Source of the DNA: Pseudomonadota bacterium
Lineage (GTDB): Bacteria > Pseudomonadota > Alphaproteobacteria > Rhizobiales > Rhizobiaceae
Assembly: GCA_023451735.1 (NCBI GenBank)
Contig: JAEXYH010000096.1
Coordinates: forward strand, 62,001-126,000
DNA: 64,000 nt
Direction of reading: 5' to 3'
Part shown: in pieces, positions 18,011 through 28,163 of the stretch
Position numbering within the stretch: position 1 is the stretch's first letter
How the letters are laid out: every line of letters begins with the position of its first letter
Program-made: the position numbers and the translations under genes
The notes under the pieces: model-generated
What the model was told of the DNA's origin: nothing
What the model saw: the letters and a program-made list of their open reading frames with translations, nothing else
Databases searched by the model: none

Positions 18011-20029
18011 ATGCGCTTTTCAAACACGTTCCTAGACGAGATACGCGACCGGGTGCTGATCTCCACCGTGATCGGCCGGCGTGTGACGTGGGATCGTCGC
18101 AAGACGAATGTGTCGCGCGGGGACTATTGGGCCTGCTGCCCGTTCCATGGCGAGAAGAGCCCGAGCTTTCATTGCGAGGACCGCAAGGGCCGGTATCACT
18201 GCTTCGGTTGCGGTGTCTCCGGCGACCATTTTCGTTTTCTCACAGATCTCGAGGGATTGAGCTTTCCGGAAGCCGTGCAGCAGATTGCCGATCTTGCCGG
18301 TGTCGCCATGCCGCAACCGGATCCGCAGATGGAGAAGCGCGAGAAGGAGCGGACCTCGCTGCAGGACGTCATGGAATTGGCGACGCTCTATTTCCAGGAC
18401 CAGTTGCAGAGCTCCAATGGGGCCAAGGCGCGGGCCTATCTTCGGGACCGCGGGTTGACGGGCCGGACGATCGAGACGTTCCGGCTGGGCTATGCGCCGG
18501 AAAGTCGCAATGCACTGAAGGAGTATCTTGCGGGCAAGGGTGTGCCGAAAGAGCAGATCGAGGCCTGCGGCCTCGTGCGCCATGGGTCGGATATTCCTGT
18601 TTCCTATGATTATTTCCGCGATCGCATCATGTTCCCGATCTTGTCGTCGCGCGACAAGGTGATTGCTTTTGGCGGACGCGCCATGGCTGCGGATGCGATG
18701 GCGAAATACATGAATTCGCCCGATACCGAACTCTTTCACAAGGGGCAAGTGCTTTACAACTTCTCGCGTGCCAGGCGGGCTGCCCAAGCGTTGGGCGATC
18801 GCAAGCAGAGCGGCACCCTGATTGCTGTCGAAGGCTATATGGATGTGATCGCGCTTTATCAGGCGGGCGTCGAGAATGCCGTCGCGCCGCTCGGTACGGC
18901 TCTGACGGACAATCAGCTCGATCTTCTCTGGAAGGTAAGCCCGCAACCGGTGCTTTGCTTTGACGGCGATGGCGCAGGCATTCGTGCTGCCAATCGCGCG
19001 GCCGATCTTGCTCTGCCTGCGATCAAGCCCGGAAAATCTGTCAGTTTCGCTCTGCTTCCCGATGGCAAGGACCCGGACGATCTGGTGAAGAACGAGGGCA
19101 GGGCGCCGTTTGACCGGGTTTTGTCCGAGGCGCGACCGCTCGTCGAAATGATCTGGCAGCGGGAAACAGCGGGCGCAGCATTCGAGACGCCGGAACGGCG
19201 GGCAGAACTCGATGCGCGGCTGAGGCAGATCGTTTCGGTCATCGCCGACGAAAGCGTACGCTACCATTACCAGCAGGATATCCGGAACCGCCTTGGTGCG
19301 TTCTTTAACCAGTCGGGCAGGACAGGCGGAGAGCGTCGCCAGAGCTTCCAGCGCAACAATAATGCCGCAGCGGATCGCAAAGGTGGGCGCGGCGGTGCGC
19401 AGCCGGGCGGATCGGTGGTCGCCGGTGCCATGATCGAAAGCGGTACGGCAGGAAGCGCCAGGCTGAACCAGATGCTGAAGCTTTCGTCACAAGCGCGGCC
19501 GCCATTGCGCGAAACCGTGCTGGCGCTGACGATCGCGAACCACCCGCAATTGCTACTCGATGAATATGACGAGATTTCATCGGTCGATTTCGAGAACAAG
19601 GACTTGCAGCGCTTCTGGTCGTCGCTGCTTTCGATTGTTGGTCAACTTGGGGTAAAGCTCTCCGTCGAGGCGGTTCGCGACGGTCTTGTCGCTGACGGCT
19701 TTTCCGATCTGCTTGCCGCAATGACCCAGCAGGTGCGCAATGCTCGCCTATGGACGGCGACAGAGGAGGCCGACCCACAGGATGCCTTGCACGCCTATCG
19801 CCAGACGAGGGCGCTGCATTCGCGTAACAAGGAACTCCGTTTGCAGAAGATGGAGCTACGGCGCGAGATCGAGGAGCTTACCGTCGACGAGGAGGAGCGT
19901 GGTGAAATTCTTCTTAGGGCACTTCTGGAAATCCAGAACGAGATTACCCGGCTGGAGGCGCAGGAAGCGATCATCGATGGTTTCGGCGTCCTGTCGGGAC
20001 GGGTGAAAGGTGCAGCAGTCAGTCATTGA
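18011..20029 (+). CDS. dnaG: DNA primase
   Basis: 672 residues. DnaG makes RNA primers at the replication fork. The N-terminal CHC2 zinc-binding domain has C43, H46, C64 and C67 (CPFHGEKSPSF ... YHCFGC). The central TOPRIM catalytic domain includes LIAVEGYMDVIALYQAG (conserved Glu) and CFDGDGAGIRAA (DxD). A Gly/Gln-rich linker around residue 440 leads to the C-terminal helicase-binding domain, which ends in an Arg/Glu-rich helix (LRLQKMELRREIEELT). It is followed after 464 bp by rpoD, as in the classical dnaG-rpoD arrangement. Confidence 0.98.
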   Translation: MRFSNTFLDEIRDRVLISTVIGRRVTWDRRKTNVSRGDYWACCPFHGEKSPSFHCEDRKGRYHCFGCGVSGDHFRFLTDLEGLSFPEAVQQIADLAGVAMPQPDPQMEKREKERTSLQDVMELATLYFQDQLQSSNGAKARAYLRDRGLTGRTIETFRLGYAPESRNALKEYLAGKGVPKEQIEACGLVRHGSDIPVSYDYFRDRIMFPILSSRDKVIAFGGRAMAADAMAKYMNSPDTELFHKGQVLYNFSRARRAAQALGDRKQSGTLIAVEGYMDVIALYQAGVENAVAPLGTALTDNQLDLLWKVSPQPVLCFDGDGAGIRAANRAADLALPAIKPGKSVSFALLPDGKDPDDLVKNEGRAPFDRVLSEARPLVEMIWQRETAGAAFETPERRAELDARLRQIVSVIADESVRYHYQQDIRNRLGAFFNQSGRTGGERRQSFQRNNNAAADRKGGRGGAQPGGSVVAGAMIESGTAGSARLNQMLKLSSQARPPLRETVLALTIANHPQLLLDEYDEISSVDFENKDLQRFWSSLLSIVGQLGVKLSVEAVRDGLVADGFSDLLAAMTQQVRNARLWTATEEADPQDALHAYRQTRALHSRNKELRLQKMELRREIEELTVDEEERGEILLRALLEIQNEITRLEAQEAIIDGFGVLSGRVKGAAVSH

Positions 20030-20493
20030 TTGAAGGGATGGGGAGCAAAACGCGTCAGATTTTGCTGTTTGATCCAGCTTTTTTGCCTTGCTGCGGTTTA
20101 GCGCTCTTGCGTTTTGGTTAACCCTTGTCTTATGGGAAAGCCTGCCTACATATTCGTCGAAACTGGTGAACATGCCTGTCGCGGGCAGGTGTAACGCGTC
20201 TTTTTCCAATTTTCCGGTGTAAAACGTCGGGGAAAAGCTTGACGGATCGTTAATTTGTGGGAATCACCATTTCAAGGCAAGTTAGGCGGATTGGGTCGAT
20301 TGTGTCGGTGCTGCCGGCAATCCGAGGCGTATGTTCCGAGCAAGGCAGCCGTCTATGGTAATTCGGAATTAAAGGTCATTCCGTTACGAGTGGGCAAGTG
20401 ATTCGCGGTTAGGGTATGAAGCCTTCAACCGCCGGCCATCAACGTGGCCCATCTGGTGCGGCGCAGTGGCGTTCAGGGAAAGTGACGAAATAC
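20030..20493 (+). promoter_or_regulatory. dnaG-rpoD intergenic region, rpoD promoter region
   Basis: 464 bp without a convincing gene. It contains CTTGAC at 20238-20243 followed after 17 nt by GAATCA, a possible housekeeping promoter (good -35, poor -10), and the GATCGTTAA core at 20245-20253. GGTTAACCCTTGTCTTA near 20118 resembles a degenerate CtrA site (TTAA-N7-TTAA). An in-frame ATG at 20416 extends rpoD by 26 codons but is not used by homologs I know. Confidence 0.4.
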
Positions 20494-22554
<2,061 letters not shown>

Positions 22555-22589
22555 GGCTTGAGGAAACCGTCTTCAAATTATCGCGATAA

Positions 22590-22621
22590 GCCCGGCAGAC
22601 GAAAGTCCGCCGGGCTTTTTA
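22590..22621 (+). terminator. rpoD intrinsic terminator
   Basis: GCCCGGCAGAC-gaaa-GTCCGCCGGGC stem with one internal mismatch, followed by TTTTTATT, 35 nt after the rpoD stop. Confidence 0.92.
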
Positions 22622-22648
22622 TTGTTTGCTGCGGGGTTCAGGGACTTC

Positions 22649-23893
22649 ATGCCGCCGTTCTTTCATCCTACATCGTTTGGCATGCAGGAAGGATCACCGA
22701 AGCCACGTCACAAGCTCTATGGAGGCATTGCCGCCTCCGTAGCTCTGCATGTGATCATTGCGGTGGCTCTCTTCGTGCGCCTTCCCGCTGCCGAGATGCC
22801 GACACCCGAGGAGGAAAGCGTCTCCGTCGAGATCGTGCCGTCGCCCGAAGAGGAAAAGCCGACTGAGGAAAAGCCAGCCGAGCAGGAGCAGGCGTTGAAC
22901 CTCACCATGCCGGAGCAGACGCCCGAAGAGCAGCAGGCGCCGCCACCGCCGGAACCTGAGCAACAGCCCGTGGAGGAGGCCAAGGCCGAAACGCCTCCTC
23001 CTCCGCCGCCTCCGCCCGCCCCGGAAGAAAAGGCGGAAGCCGAAAAGCCTCCGCCGGCAGAGGAGCCTGCGCCGCCGCCGGAAGAGCAGGCGCAAGAGCC
23101 GGAACCGGCTCCAACACCAGAGCCTGCCCCGGAAAACCCGGCGCCGACCGACGAGCAACAGGCGAATGGCCGGCCCCTGCCGGTTCTACGGCCCGTGTTC
23201 GAGTTCGGCCAGGAAGCCAAGGGATCAGATGTCTCCCCTGACGGCAATGCCTCGGAGGTGGCGGAGGAGGCAAAGGTCGAGGATACGGAAAGCCCGTCCG
23301 AGGAAAGCGAAGAGGCCGCGAAATCAGAGAACGAAGCGCCGGCCGATGCTGCCGCCCCGAACCTGCCGCAGGATGTCGCGCCGCCTTCTCTCGAAACGGC
23401 CAATGCCGATCCTCTGGCAACCAGCGAGGACGGAACGATCGAGGGTATTCTGGCAGATATCGCCGCCGAACCGGTGGTAAAACCTCCAGAAGAGGAAAAA
23501 CCGGCCGAGGACAAGGCATCGGCCGGTAAGCCGATGAAGGAAGCCAAGCGGCTGTTTTCCCAGGCGGATACATCCGACGCACTGGCCACGAGCGCCATGG
23601 GCGCTATTCCGCGCGGCGTGCGGGCAAGCCAGCTCTGCACCACCGAACTGAGGGAGCAATTGCGGCATGGCTCGCCGGCCTTTCAGCCGGAGATACTGCC
23701 ATCCTATTCGCTGCCGGAAGGAAACGTCCTCGATATCCGCAGCGCCGCCTTTCGTTCTGGGGCGCAGTGGTATGACGTACGCTTCCGTTGCGAGATCGAT
23801 GACAATGCGACGAAGGTGGTCTCGTTCGGCTTAGAAGTCGGTAATGCCGTGCCGCGCAGTCAGTGGAAGGCCCGGCGGTTTCCGGAATTCTGA
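22649..23893 (+). CDS. Proline/glutamate-rich TonB-like envelope protein with C-terminal DUF930
   Basis: About 414 residues. One N-terminal membrane helix (LYGGIAASVALHVIIAVALFV) is followed by ~280 residues of low-complexity Pro/Glu/Ala repeats (PEEQQAPPPPEPEQQPVEEAK and similar). The last ~95 residues form a compact DUF930 domain (SQLCTTELREQLRHG ... WYDVRFRCEIDD ... ARRFPEF). The plan is that of TonB: anchor, periplasm-spanning Pro-rich arm, globular end. No ExbB/ExbD genes are near, so TonB function is only an analogy. Start chosen at ATG 22649 behind AGGG; the longest frame begins at a TTG inside the rpoD terminator. ATG 22682 is another option. Confidence 0.8.
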   Translation: MPPFFHPTSFGMQEGSPKPRHKLYGGIAASVALHVIIAVALFVRLPAAEMPTPEEESVSVEIVPSPEEEKPTEEKPAEQEQALNLTMPEQTPEEQQAPPPPEPEQQPVEEAKAETPPPPPPPPAPEEKAEAEKPPPAEEPAPPPEEQAQEPEPAPTPEPAPENPAPTDEQQANGRPLPVLRPVFEFGQEAKGSDVSPDGNASEVAEEAKVEDTESPSEESEEAAKSENEAPADAAAPNLPQDVAPPSLETANADPLATSEDGTIEGILADIAAEPVVKPPEEEKPAEDKASAGKPMKEAKRLFSQADTSDALATSAMGAIPRGVRASQLCTTELREQLRHGSPAFQPEILPSYSLPEGNVLDIRSAAFRSGAQWYDVRFRCEIDDNATKVVSFGLEVGNAVPRSQWKARRFPEF

Positions 23894-23901
23894 GATGTCG
23901 T

Positions 23902-24075
23902 CTATCGCGTCTCGGCCTTGTCGAGCATCTGGACCAGTTCTCGGATCACATCCAGGGCTTCGTTGAGCACGACCAGCATCTCGTCCGAGGGGATCGAATC
24001 GAGATTCTCGATCGCATCGGTAAGCTTTGCCACGATGTCCGTGGTGAGCGCTGAAGTGCTGTCGAATGCCGCCAT
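23902..24075 (-). CDS. Small conserved-looking helical protein, unknown function
   Basis: 57 residues beginning MAAFDSTSALTTDIVAK, almost entirely amphipathic helix with hydrophobic heptad-like spacing and an acidic character (IENLDSIPSDEMLVVLNEALDVIRELVQMLDKAE). GGAG is ~10 nt upstream on the minus strand. I do not recognise the family. It is convergent with the DUF930 gene (8-nt gap) and lies before the tRNA. Confidence 0.5.
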   Translation of the reverse strand: MAAFDSTSALTTDIVAKLTDAIENLDSIPSDEMLVVLNEALDVIRELVQMLDKAETR

Positions 24076-24193
24076 CCCGATCGTCTCCTGCCACTTGCCG
24101 TGTCCCGCGAGATTGTCAACGCGCTGACGGTTAGTCAACGACCTTCATCTTGCAGCATGTGAAGGATGTTTCGATGGCGGAAAATAAACGAAA

Positions 24194-24269
24194 TGGTGGG
24201 CCCGGAGGGACTCGAACCCCCAACCAAGCGGTTATGAGCCGCCGGCTCTAACCATTGAGCTACAGGCCC
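24194..24269 (-). tRNA. tRNA-Ile2, anticodon CAU (lysidine type)
   Basis: 76 nt including an encoded CCA (24194-24196). Acceptor GGGCCTG pairs with CGGGCCC; the D-arm is AGCTCAATGGTTAGAGC; the anticodon loop is CTCATAA; the T-loop is GGTTCGAGTCC. The loop and the following ACCGCTTGGT resemble E. coli tRNA-Ile2 (TCGCTTGGTC) rather than elongator tRNA-Met, so C34 is expected to be changed to lysidine by TilS and read AUA. No integrase or duplicated 3' end is seen beside it. Confidence 0.9.
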
Positions 24270-24485
24270 TGCCGGTTCCGGCAGCGGTGTGACGCAATGG
24301 CTCGTCTCACCTTGACGCTCGCTCTAACCCAATTCTAGACCGGTAACAAGCGCTTGCCGCAATAGCTTCACAATGAAGCTGCAGATAGGGTTCGGTATTG
24401 CCATCAAACCTCTTCCCTTTGTCGTGTCCTGTGTCGGTCATGACGAGGGGAAGAGGTGTTTAAAGTGTAGAGACAAGGAAAACCG

Positions 24486-25232
24486 ATGAAGCCTTTCACC
24501 CATTTCGCTTACGCAGCACTCCTTATGCCCGTGGTGTTTGCCGGTCCCTTGTCCAGCAGTGTTTCTGCACAGGAAAGCCAAGCGCCACGGGAAGCGCAGA
24601 TCAATGTGTCGGGAGAGGGCGAGATAGCCGTTGTGCCGGATATGGCCATCCTGTCGCTGACGGTTCTGCAGCAGGCGGAAACGGCGGAGGCCGCGCTGAC
24701 GGCCAATAATGCCGCCATGCGCAACGTCGTCGGTGCCCTGCGCGAGCGCGGCGTCGAAGAGCGAGATATTCAGACGAGCCAGTTCCAGATCTTTCCGCGT
24801 CACGAGCAGACGGAGGCAAAGGAAGGCAATTCCGAGCCCGGCAAGATCGTCGGATATCAAGTCAGCAATGCGTTGACCGTGAGGGTGCGGGATCTTTCGA
24901 AGCTTGGTGCGCTTCTCGACCAGTCGGTCAAGCTTGGTGTCAATGAAGGTGGGCAGATCAGCTTCACGAACGACAATCCCGAATCCGCTCTCACCGAAGC
25001 TCGCAAGAAGGCCGTCGCCCAGGCTCTTGCCAAGGCAAAGACCCTGACGGAGGCTGCCGGCGTCAAGCTTGGGCGGATCATCGAAATGAGCGAAAATTCT
25101 GTTCGCCCAATGGCCCAGCCGATGATGCGTATGGCGATGGCAAAGGAAATGGCAGCGGATTCCGTTCCTGTTGCGGCGGGAGAAAGCACCTATTCGGTCA
25201 CCGTCAACGTGACCTTCTCGCTTCAGCAGTAA
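24486..25232 (+). CDS. Periplasmic SIMPL/DUF541 protein (BP26/OMP28-like)
   Basis: 248 residues with an N-terminal signal peptide (LLMPVVFAGPLSSSVSA, cut near AQES). The SIMPL domain starts with INVSGEGEIAVVPDMAILSLTV and includes DIQTSQFQIFPRHE and ALTVRVRDLSKLGALLDQ, as in Brucella BP26, which forms periplasmic channel-like oligomers. Function in rhizobia unknown. A terminator at 25258-25293 follows at once. The frame starts with ATG 24486 behind AAGGAAA. Confidence 0.9.
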   Translation: MKPFTHFAYAALLMPVVFAGPLSSSVSAQESQAPREAQINVSGEGEIAVVPDMAILSLTVLQQAETAEAALTANNAAMRNVVGALRERGVEERDIQTSQFQIFPRHEQTEAKEGNSEPGKIVGYQVSNALTVRVRDLSKLGALLDQSVKLGVNEGGQISFTNDNPESALTEARKKAVAQALAKAKTLTEAAGVKLGRIIEMSENSVRPMAQPMMRMAMAKEMAADSVPVAAGESTYSVTVNVTFSLQQ

Positions 25233-25257
25233 GCTCTCCGTCGAAGAAGGCCTTAAA

Positions 25258-25293
25258 ATGAAAACCCGACCAGGAGACTGGCCGGGTTTTCAT
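25258..25293. terminator. Bidirectional terminator between SIMPL gene and the small exported protein gene
   Basis: ATGAAAACCCG-A-CCAG, loop gaga, CTGG-C-CGGGTTTTCAT: 15 pairs with a single A-C mismatch, A-run on one side and T-run on the other, so it works for both converging genes. Confidence 0.9.
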
Positions 25294-25327
25294 CTGAATT
25301 TGGAAATTTCAGGTCAGAGACCGCGCC

Positions 25328-25681
25328 TCAGCGGCGAATGACCGGGCAACCGCGTTCGTTGGCGAAGACCACGCGATCGCGGCCATGCCGGTCGCGTCCG
25401 ACGACAACGATCGCGCGGCGGGAGGCGTCAGCGATGCGGACGCGCCTCAGACCCATACGCTCCGCTTTATCCAGCGCACGTGCCGGCGAGCAACCTGGGC
25501 GGCCGTGATGACGGCGCCAGTCGCGGTCGCGACCATGATGCCGGTCGTGATATTGTACGTAGATGCCATTGCCATTGATGCCGAAGCCGCGATCCGAGGC
25601 GGCGGCCGTGGAGGCAGTGGCGGAGATACCGCTCAGGGCGACGATCGCGGCAAGTCCGATCCTGGTGAGCAAACTGGTCAT
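25328..25681 (-). CDS. Small exported His/Arg-rich protein, unknown function
   Basis: 117 residues. Signal peptide MTSLLTRIGLAAIVALSGISATAST-AAA, then a His/Arg/Asp-rich stretch (YHDRHHGRDRDWRRHHG) and a C-terminal region CSPARALDKAERMGLRRVRIADASRRAIVVVGRDR with two cysteines (one here, one in RGCPVIRR) that could pair in the periplasm. The CSP-A-ALDKA...G pattern occurs in many rhizobial exported hypotheticals. The His-rich part could bind metal; this is a guess. Confidence 0.75.
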   Translation of the reverse strand: MTSLLTRIGLAAIVALSGISATASTAAASDRGFGINGNGIYVQYHDRHHGRDRDWRRHHGRPGCSPARALDKAERMGLRRVRIADASRRAIVVVGRDRHGRDRVVFANERGCPVIRR

Positions 25682-25812
25682 GGATAATACTCCGGTTGCA
25701 GCATTTTTCTGTTCGCCATGTCAGGCGATATCCGGACATTAGGCGTGGCAGCCTGAATGGATACCCAAAGACATGTTCAGGTTCGGTTCAGCGCAGCAAA
25801 TGGCGATTCCGG

Positions 25813-26235
25813 TCAGGCCGAGAGGTGCAGGACGATCTCGCGACGATGCGGCTGGTCGCGATGTTCGAAAAGATAGATGCCCTGCCAGGTCCCGAGCATA
25901 AGGCGCCCCGCGTTGACGGGAATGCCGATCGAAACCGTTGTCAGTGCAGCCTTGATGTGGGCCGGCATGTCATCCGGTCCTTCGGCCGTGTGAACGACCC
26001 AACTCATGTCGGGGTGGATCGACGGAGGAACCAATCGGCCAAAAAAGGTTTTCAGGTCACGCTGCACGTCAGGATCCGCATTTTCCTGAATGAGCAGGGA
26101 GCAGGACGTGTGCCGGACAAAGACGGTCAGCAGTCCCTGGCCGATATGATGATTGCGGACGAAGGTCTCCGCCTGATCGGTGAACTCATAAAGACCCTGG
26201 CCATGGGTGGAAACGGCAAGCATCGTTTGTGGCAT
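25813..26235 (-). CDS. YjbQ-family protein (secondary thiamine-phosphate synthase type, UPF0047)
   Basis: 140 residues covering the whole UPF0047 fold. Signature: VFVRHTSCSLLIQENADPDVQRDL, the later HTAEGPDDMPAHIKAAL, and GRLMLGTWQGIYLFEHR. E. coli YjbQ has weak thiamine-phosphate synthase activity, but the physiological role is unclear. Start MPQTMLAVS (26235) has AAGGAAGG directly upstream; the longer frame to 26298 is not needed. Confidence 0.93.
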   Translation of the reverse strand: MPQTMLAVSTHGQGLYEFTDQAETFVRNHHIGQGLLTVFVRHTSCSLLIQENADPDVQRDLKTFFGRLVPPSIHPDMSWVVHTAEGPDDMPAHIKAALTTVSIGIPVNAGRLMLGTWQGIYLFEHRDQPHRREIVLHLSA

Positions 26236-26585
26236 CGAGCCTTCCTTTCTCCGTCCGATCCTCTTTCCACCGATCTCGCCCGCCGCGTGCTGGACCACAT
26301 CCGGATTTCAAATCGGCTTTCTTCAGAATCAGCGGAAGCGGGACCGCGCAGGCGAAGATGATCGTCAGGATTAAGAAACGTCAATATAGGCGGGATGGCT
26401 TTCGGGTCGATGAAGCCGATTGCCGGGTTCTCCATTCTGTTGCAGGCAGAGCAGCAGGAGGTCGGTGATCGAGATCAGATCAGCGTTGTTCTGGCGAGAA
26501 TGCGCTCTCACCGATGTGCCGATTCTTGTGCGGCGGCGCCTCTGTCCTATCTAAAACTGAAAGTTCAACAAGCCAGCGAGAGAGC
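26236..26585. other. 350-bp gap between divergent YjbQ and PAP2 genes
   Basis: Expected to hold two promoters. On the minus strand a frame from 26435 (MENPAIGFIDPKAIPPILTF) passes, after a one-base shift near 26370, into a strongly hydrophobic segment (LILTIIFACAVPLPLIL, then KKADLKSG). This could be a broken small membrane-protein gene, but there is no ribosome binding site and no family match I can name, so no gene is called. Confidence 0.25.
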
Positions 26586-27311
26586 ATGCCACTGCACCAA
26601 CGTATCCGTCGGAGGTTTATCGATCGGTTCATGACCTTCGAACCTATCGGCCTCATCACTTTTGCCTTGATGACGGGTGGAATCTTCGCGTTCCTGACGC
26701 TGACCGGGGAGGTGCGGGAAGGGGATACGCGTGCCTTTGACGAGGAAATTCTGCTGGCGCTGAGACAGACGACGGATCTTGCACTGCCGATCGGCCCATC
26801 CTGGGTAGCGCATGCGGTGGGTGATATTACGGCGCTCGGCGGCGTAACCGTCCTGTCGCTGATGACCGTTCTCGCCGTTGTCTATCTTTTGCTGGCTCGC
26901 CAAAGAGCGATCGCCATCTTCATGTTTCTCTCGATTGCCGGCGGATGGCTGGTGAGCAGTGCCCTCAAGCTTGGTGTTGCGCGGCCACGGCCGGATATCG
27001 TGCCGCATCTGGTGGAGGTTCACGACATGAGCTTTCCAAGCGGCCATGCGATGCTTTCAGCAGTTACCTACCTGACGCTGGCGGCGCTGCTGTCGCGTGC
27101 GGAACAATATCGCGCCACACGAATATTCTTGCTGGCAGCGGGCATTTTCCTGACGCTCATTATCGGCTTGTCGCGCCTCTACCTCGGCGTTCATTATCCG
27201 ACCGACGTGCTGGGCGGCTGGTGCGCCGGTGCTGTCTGGGCCGCGGGCTGCTGGCTGCTCGCACGCCGCTTCATCGAACGAAAGCCTAAAGATGTCGTCC
27301 CTCTGAAGTAA
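26586..27311 (+). CDS. PAP2 family phosphatase, membrane-bound
   Basis: 241 residues with about six membrane helices. All three acid-phosphatase motifs are present: KLGVARPRPD (KxxxxxxRP type), FPSGHAM (PSGH) and SRLYLGVHYPTDVLGG (SRxxxxxHxxxD). It should dephosphorylate lipid phosphates such as phosphatidic acid, phosphatidylglycerophosphate or undecaprenyl pyrophosphate on the periplasmic side; which one cannot be told. ATG 26586 is preceded by GAGAG; the frame extends upstream to 26514 without support. Confidence 0.9.
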   Translation: MPLHQRIRRRFIDRFMTFEPIGLITFALMTGGIFAFLTLTGEVREGDTRAFDEEILLALRQTTDLALPIGPSWVAHAVGDITALGGVTVLSLMTVLAVVYLLLARQRAIAIFMFLSIAGGWLVSSALKLGVARPRPDIVPHLVEVHDMSFPSGHAMLSAVTYLTLAALLSRAEQYRATRIFLLAAGIFLTLIIGLSRLYLGVHYPTDVLGGWCAGAVWAAGCWLLARRFIERKPKDVVPLK

Positions 27312-27341
27312 TATACCTTTGGCGAAATCCTCATACGGATA

Positions 27342-27368
27342 GGATCCAGCGGCCTCCATCCCGCGTAT
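27342..27368 (+). promoter_or_regulatory. Candidate RpoE (ECF) promoter of the SDR gene
   Basis: GGATCC (27342-27347), 15 nt, GCGTAT (27363-27368). Same layout and spacing as the two candidate promoters between the FAD-oxidoreductase and rpoE genes. Transcription would start near 27375. Confidence 0.6.
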
Positions 27369-27393
27369 CAAAAAGCATATGATGGAGGATGCC

Positions 27394-28161
27394 GTGACGA
27401 AAACGACGAAGGGAACGAAGCTCGCCTGGATTACCGGAGGAAGCTCGGGTATTGGCCGCGCGGTTGCGCTGAAGCTAGCGGATCGTGGCTGGCACGTAGC
27501 CGTGAGTGCCCGCTCGAAGGAGAAGCTTGCAGCAGTTGCGGCAGAGCGGCCCGGTCTCATTCATGCCTATCCTCTCGATATTACGAATGGACATGCGTTG
27601 AAGGATGCTGTGCAGGAGATAGAGTGTTTGCACGGCCCGATCGATCTCGCCTTGTTTTCGGCAGGCGGTTACGTGCGTGAAAGTGCGCGTGGGTTCGATG
27701 CCAAAAAGCTGGCCGAGCTATTCAATCTGAATGTCATCGGTACCGGCCATGCCCTGGAGGCGGTGATGGGGCCGATGATTTCGCGGCATTGCGGGCATAT
27801 TGCCGTGGTTGCCTCTGTTGCCGGATATATCGGTTTGCCCGGTGGTGGGGTTTATGGGGCAACGAAATCGGCGCTCATCACCCTCTGCGAGGCATTGCGA
27901 CCGCAGTTGGAGCGGGAAGGGGTGCTGTTGCAGGTCATCAATCCCGGTTTCGTCGATACGCCGATGACCAAGACAAACGATTTTCCGATGCCTTTCCTGA
28001 TCAAGGAAGATGAGGCGGCAGAAGCCATCATGAAGGGGCTCGACGGCAAACGGTTCGAAATCGTCTTCCCGTGGAAGATGAAAGTGTCGATGCAGCTGCT
28101 TGCGGCGATGCCTTACGCCTTCAGCCTTGCCATTACTCGCAGGATGCTGAGAAAGGAGTGA
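27394..28161 (+). CDS. SDR family oxidoreductase, likely RpoE-regulon member
   Basis: 255 residues, classical short-chain dehydrogenase: NAD(P)-binding TGGSSGIGRAVAL, NAG-equivalent FSAGGY, catalytic VASVAGYIG (Ser) and YGATK (YxxxK). Cytosolic; substrate unknown. The start was set at GTG 27394 with GGAGG at 27384-27388. The candidate ECF promoter at 27342-27368 would start the transcript near 27375, leaving the in-frame ATGs at 27379 and 27382 almost leaderless. An SDR gene accompanies the RpoE-ChrR cluster in Rhodobacter as well, which fits membership of the regulon. It ends 2 nt from the convergent cyclopropane synthase gene. Confidence 0.85.
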   Translation: MTKTTKGTKLAWITGGSSGIGRAVALKLADRGWHVAVSARSKEKLAAVAAERPGLIHAYPLDITNGHALKDAVQEIECLHGPIDLALFSAGGYVRESARGFDAKKLAELFNLNVIGTGHALEAVMGPMISRHCGHIAVVASVAGYIGLPGGGVYGATKSALITLCEALRPQLEREGVLLQVINPGFVDTPMTKTNDFPMPFLIKEDEAAEAIMKGLDGKRFEIVFPWKMKVSMQLLAAMPYAFSLAITRRMLRKE

Positions 28162-28163
28162 TG

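Noticed and set aside
20101..20140. CtrA-type site upstream of rpoD
   Set aside because: TTAA-N7-CTTA matches only in part; too degenerate to claim.
24194..24269. tRNA-Ile2 as an integration site
   Set aside because: No integrase, no direct repeat of the tRNA 3' end and no change of gene content on either side.
24194..24269. Assignment as elongator tRNA-Met because of the CAU anticodon
   Set aside because: The anticodon stem and variable region resemble tRNA-Ile2, not rhizobial tRNA-Met, so lysidine-modified Ile is preferred.
26127..26435. Minus-strand frame MENPAIGFIDPKAIPPILTF that continues, after a one-base shift, into a hydrophobic segment
   Set aside because: No ribosome binding site, no recognised family, and it overlaps the upstream part of the YjbQ gene in another frame. 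Comparison with a related genome at this site would decide whether it is a broken gene.
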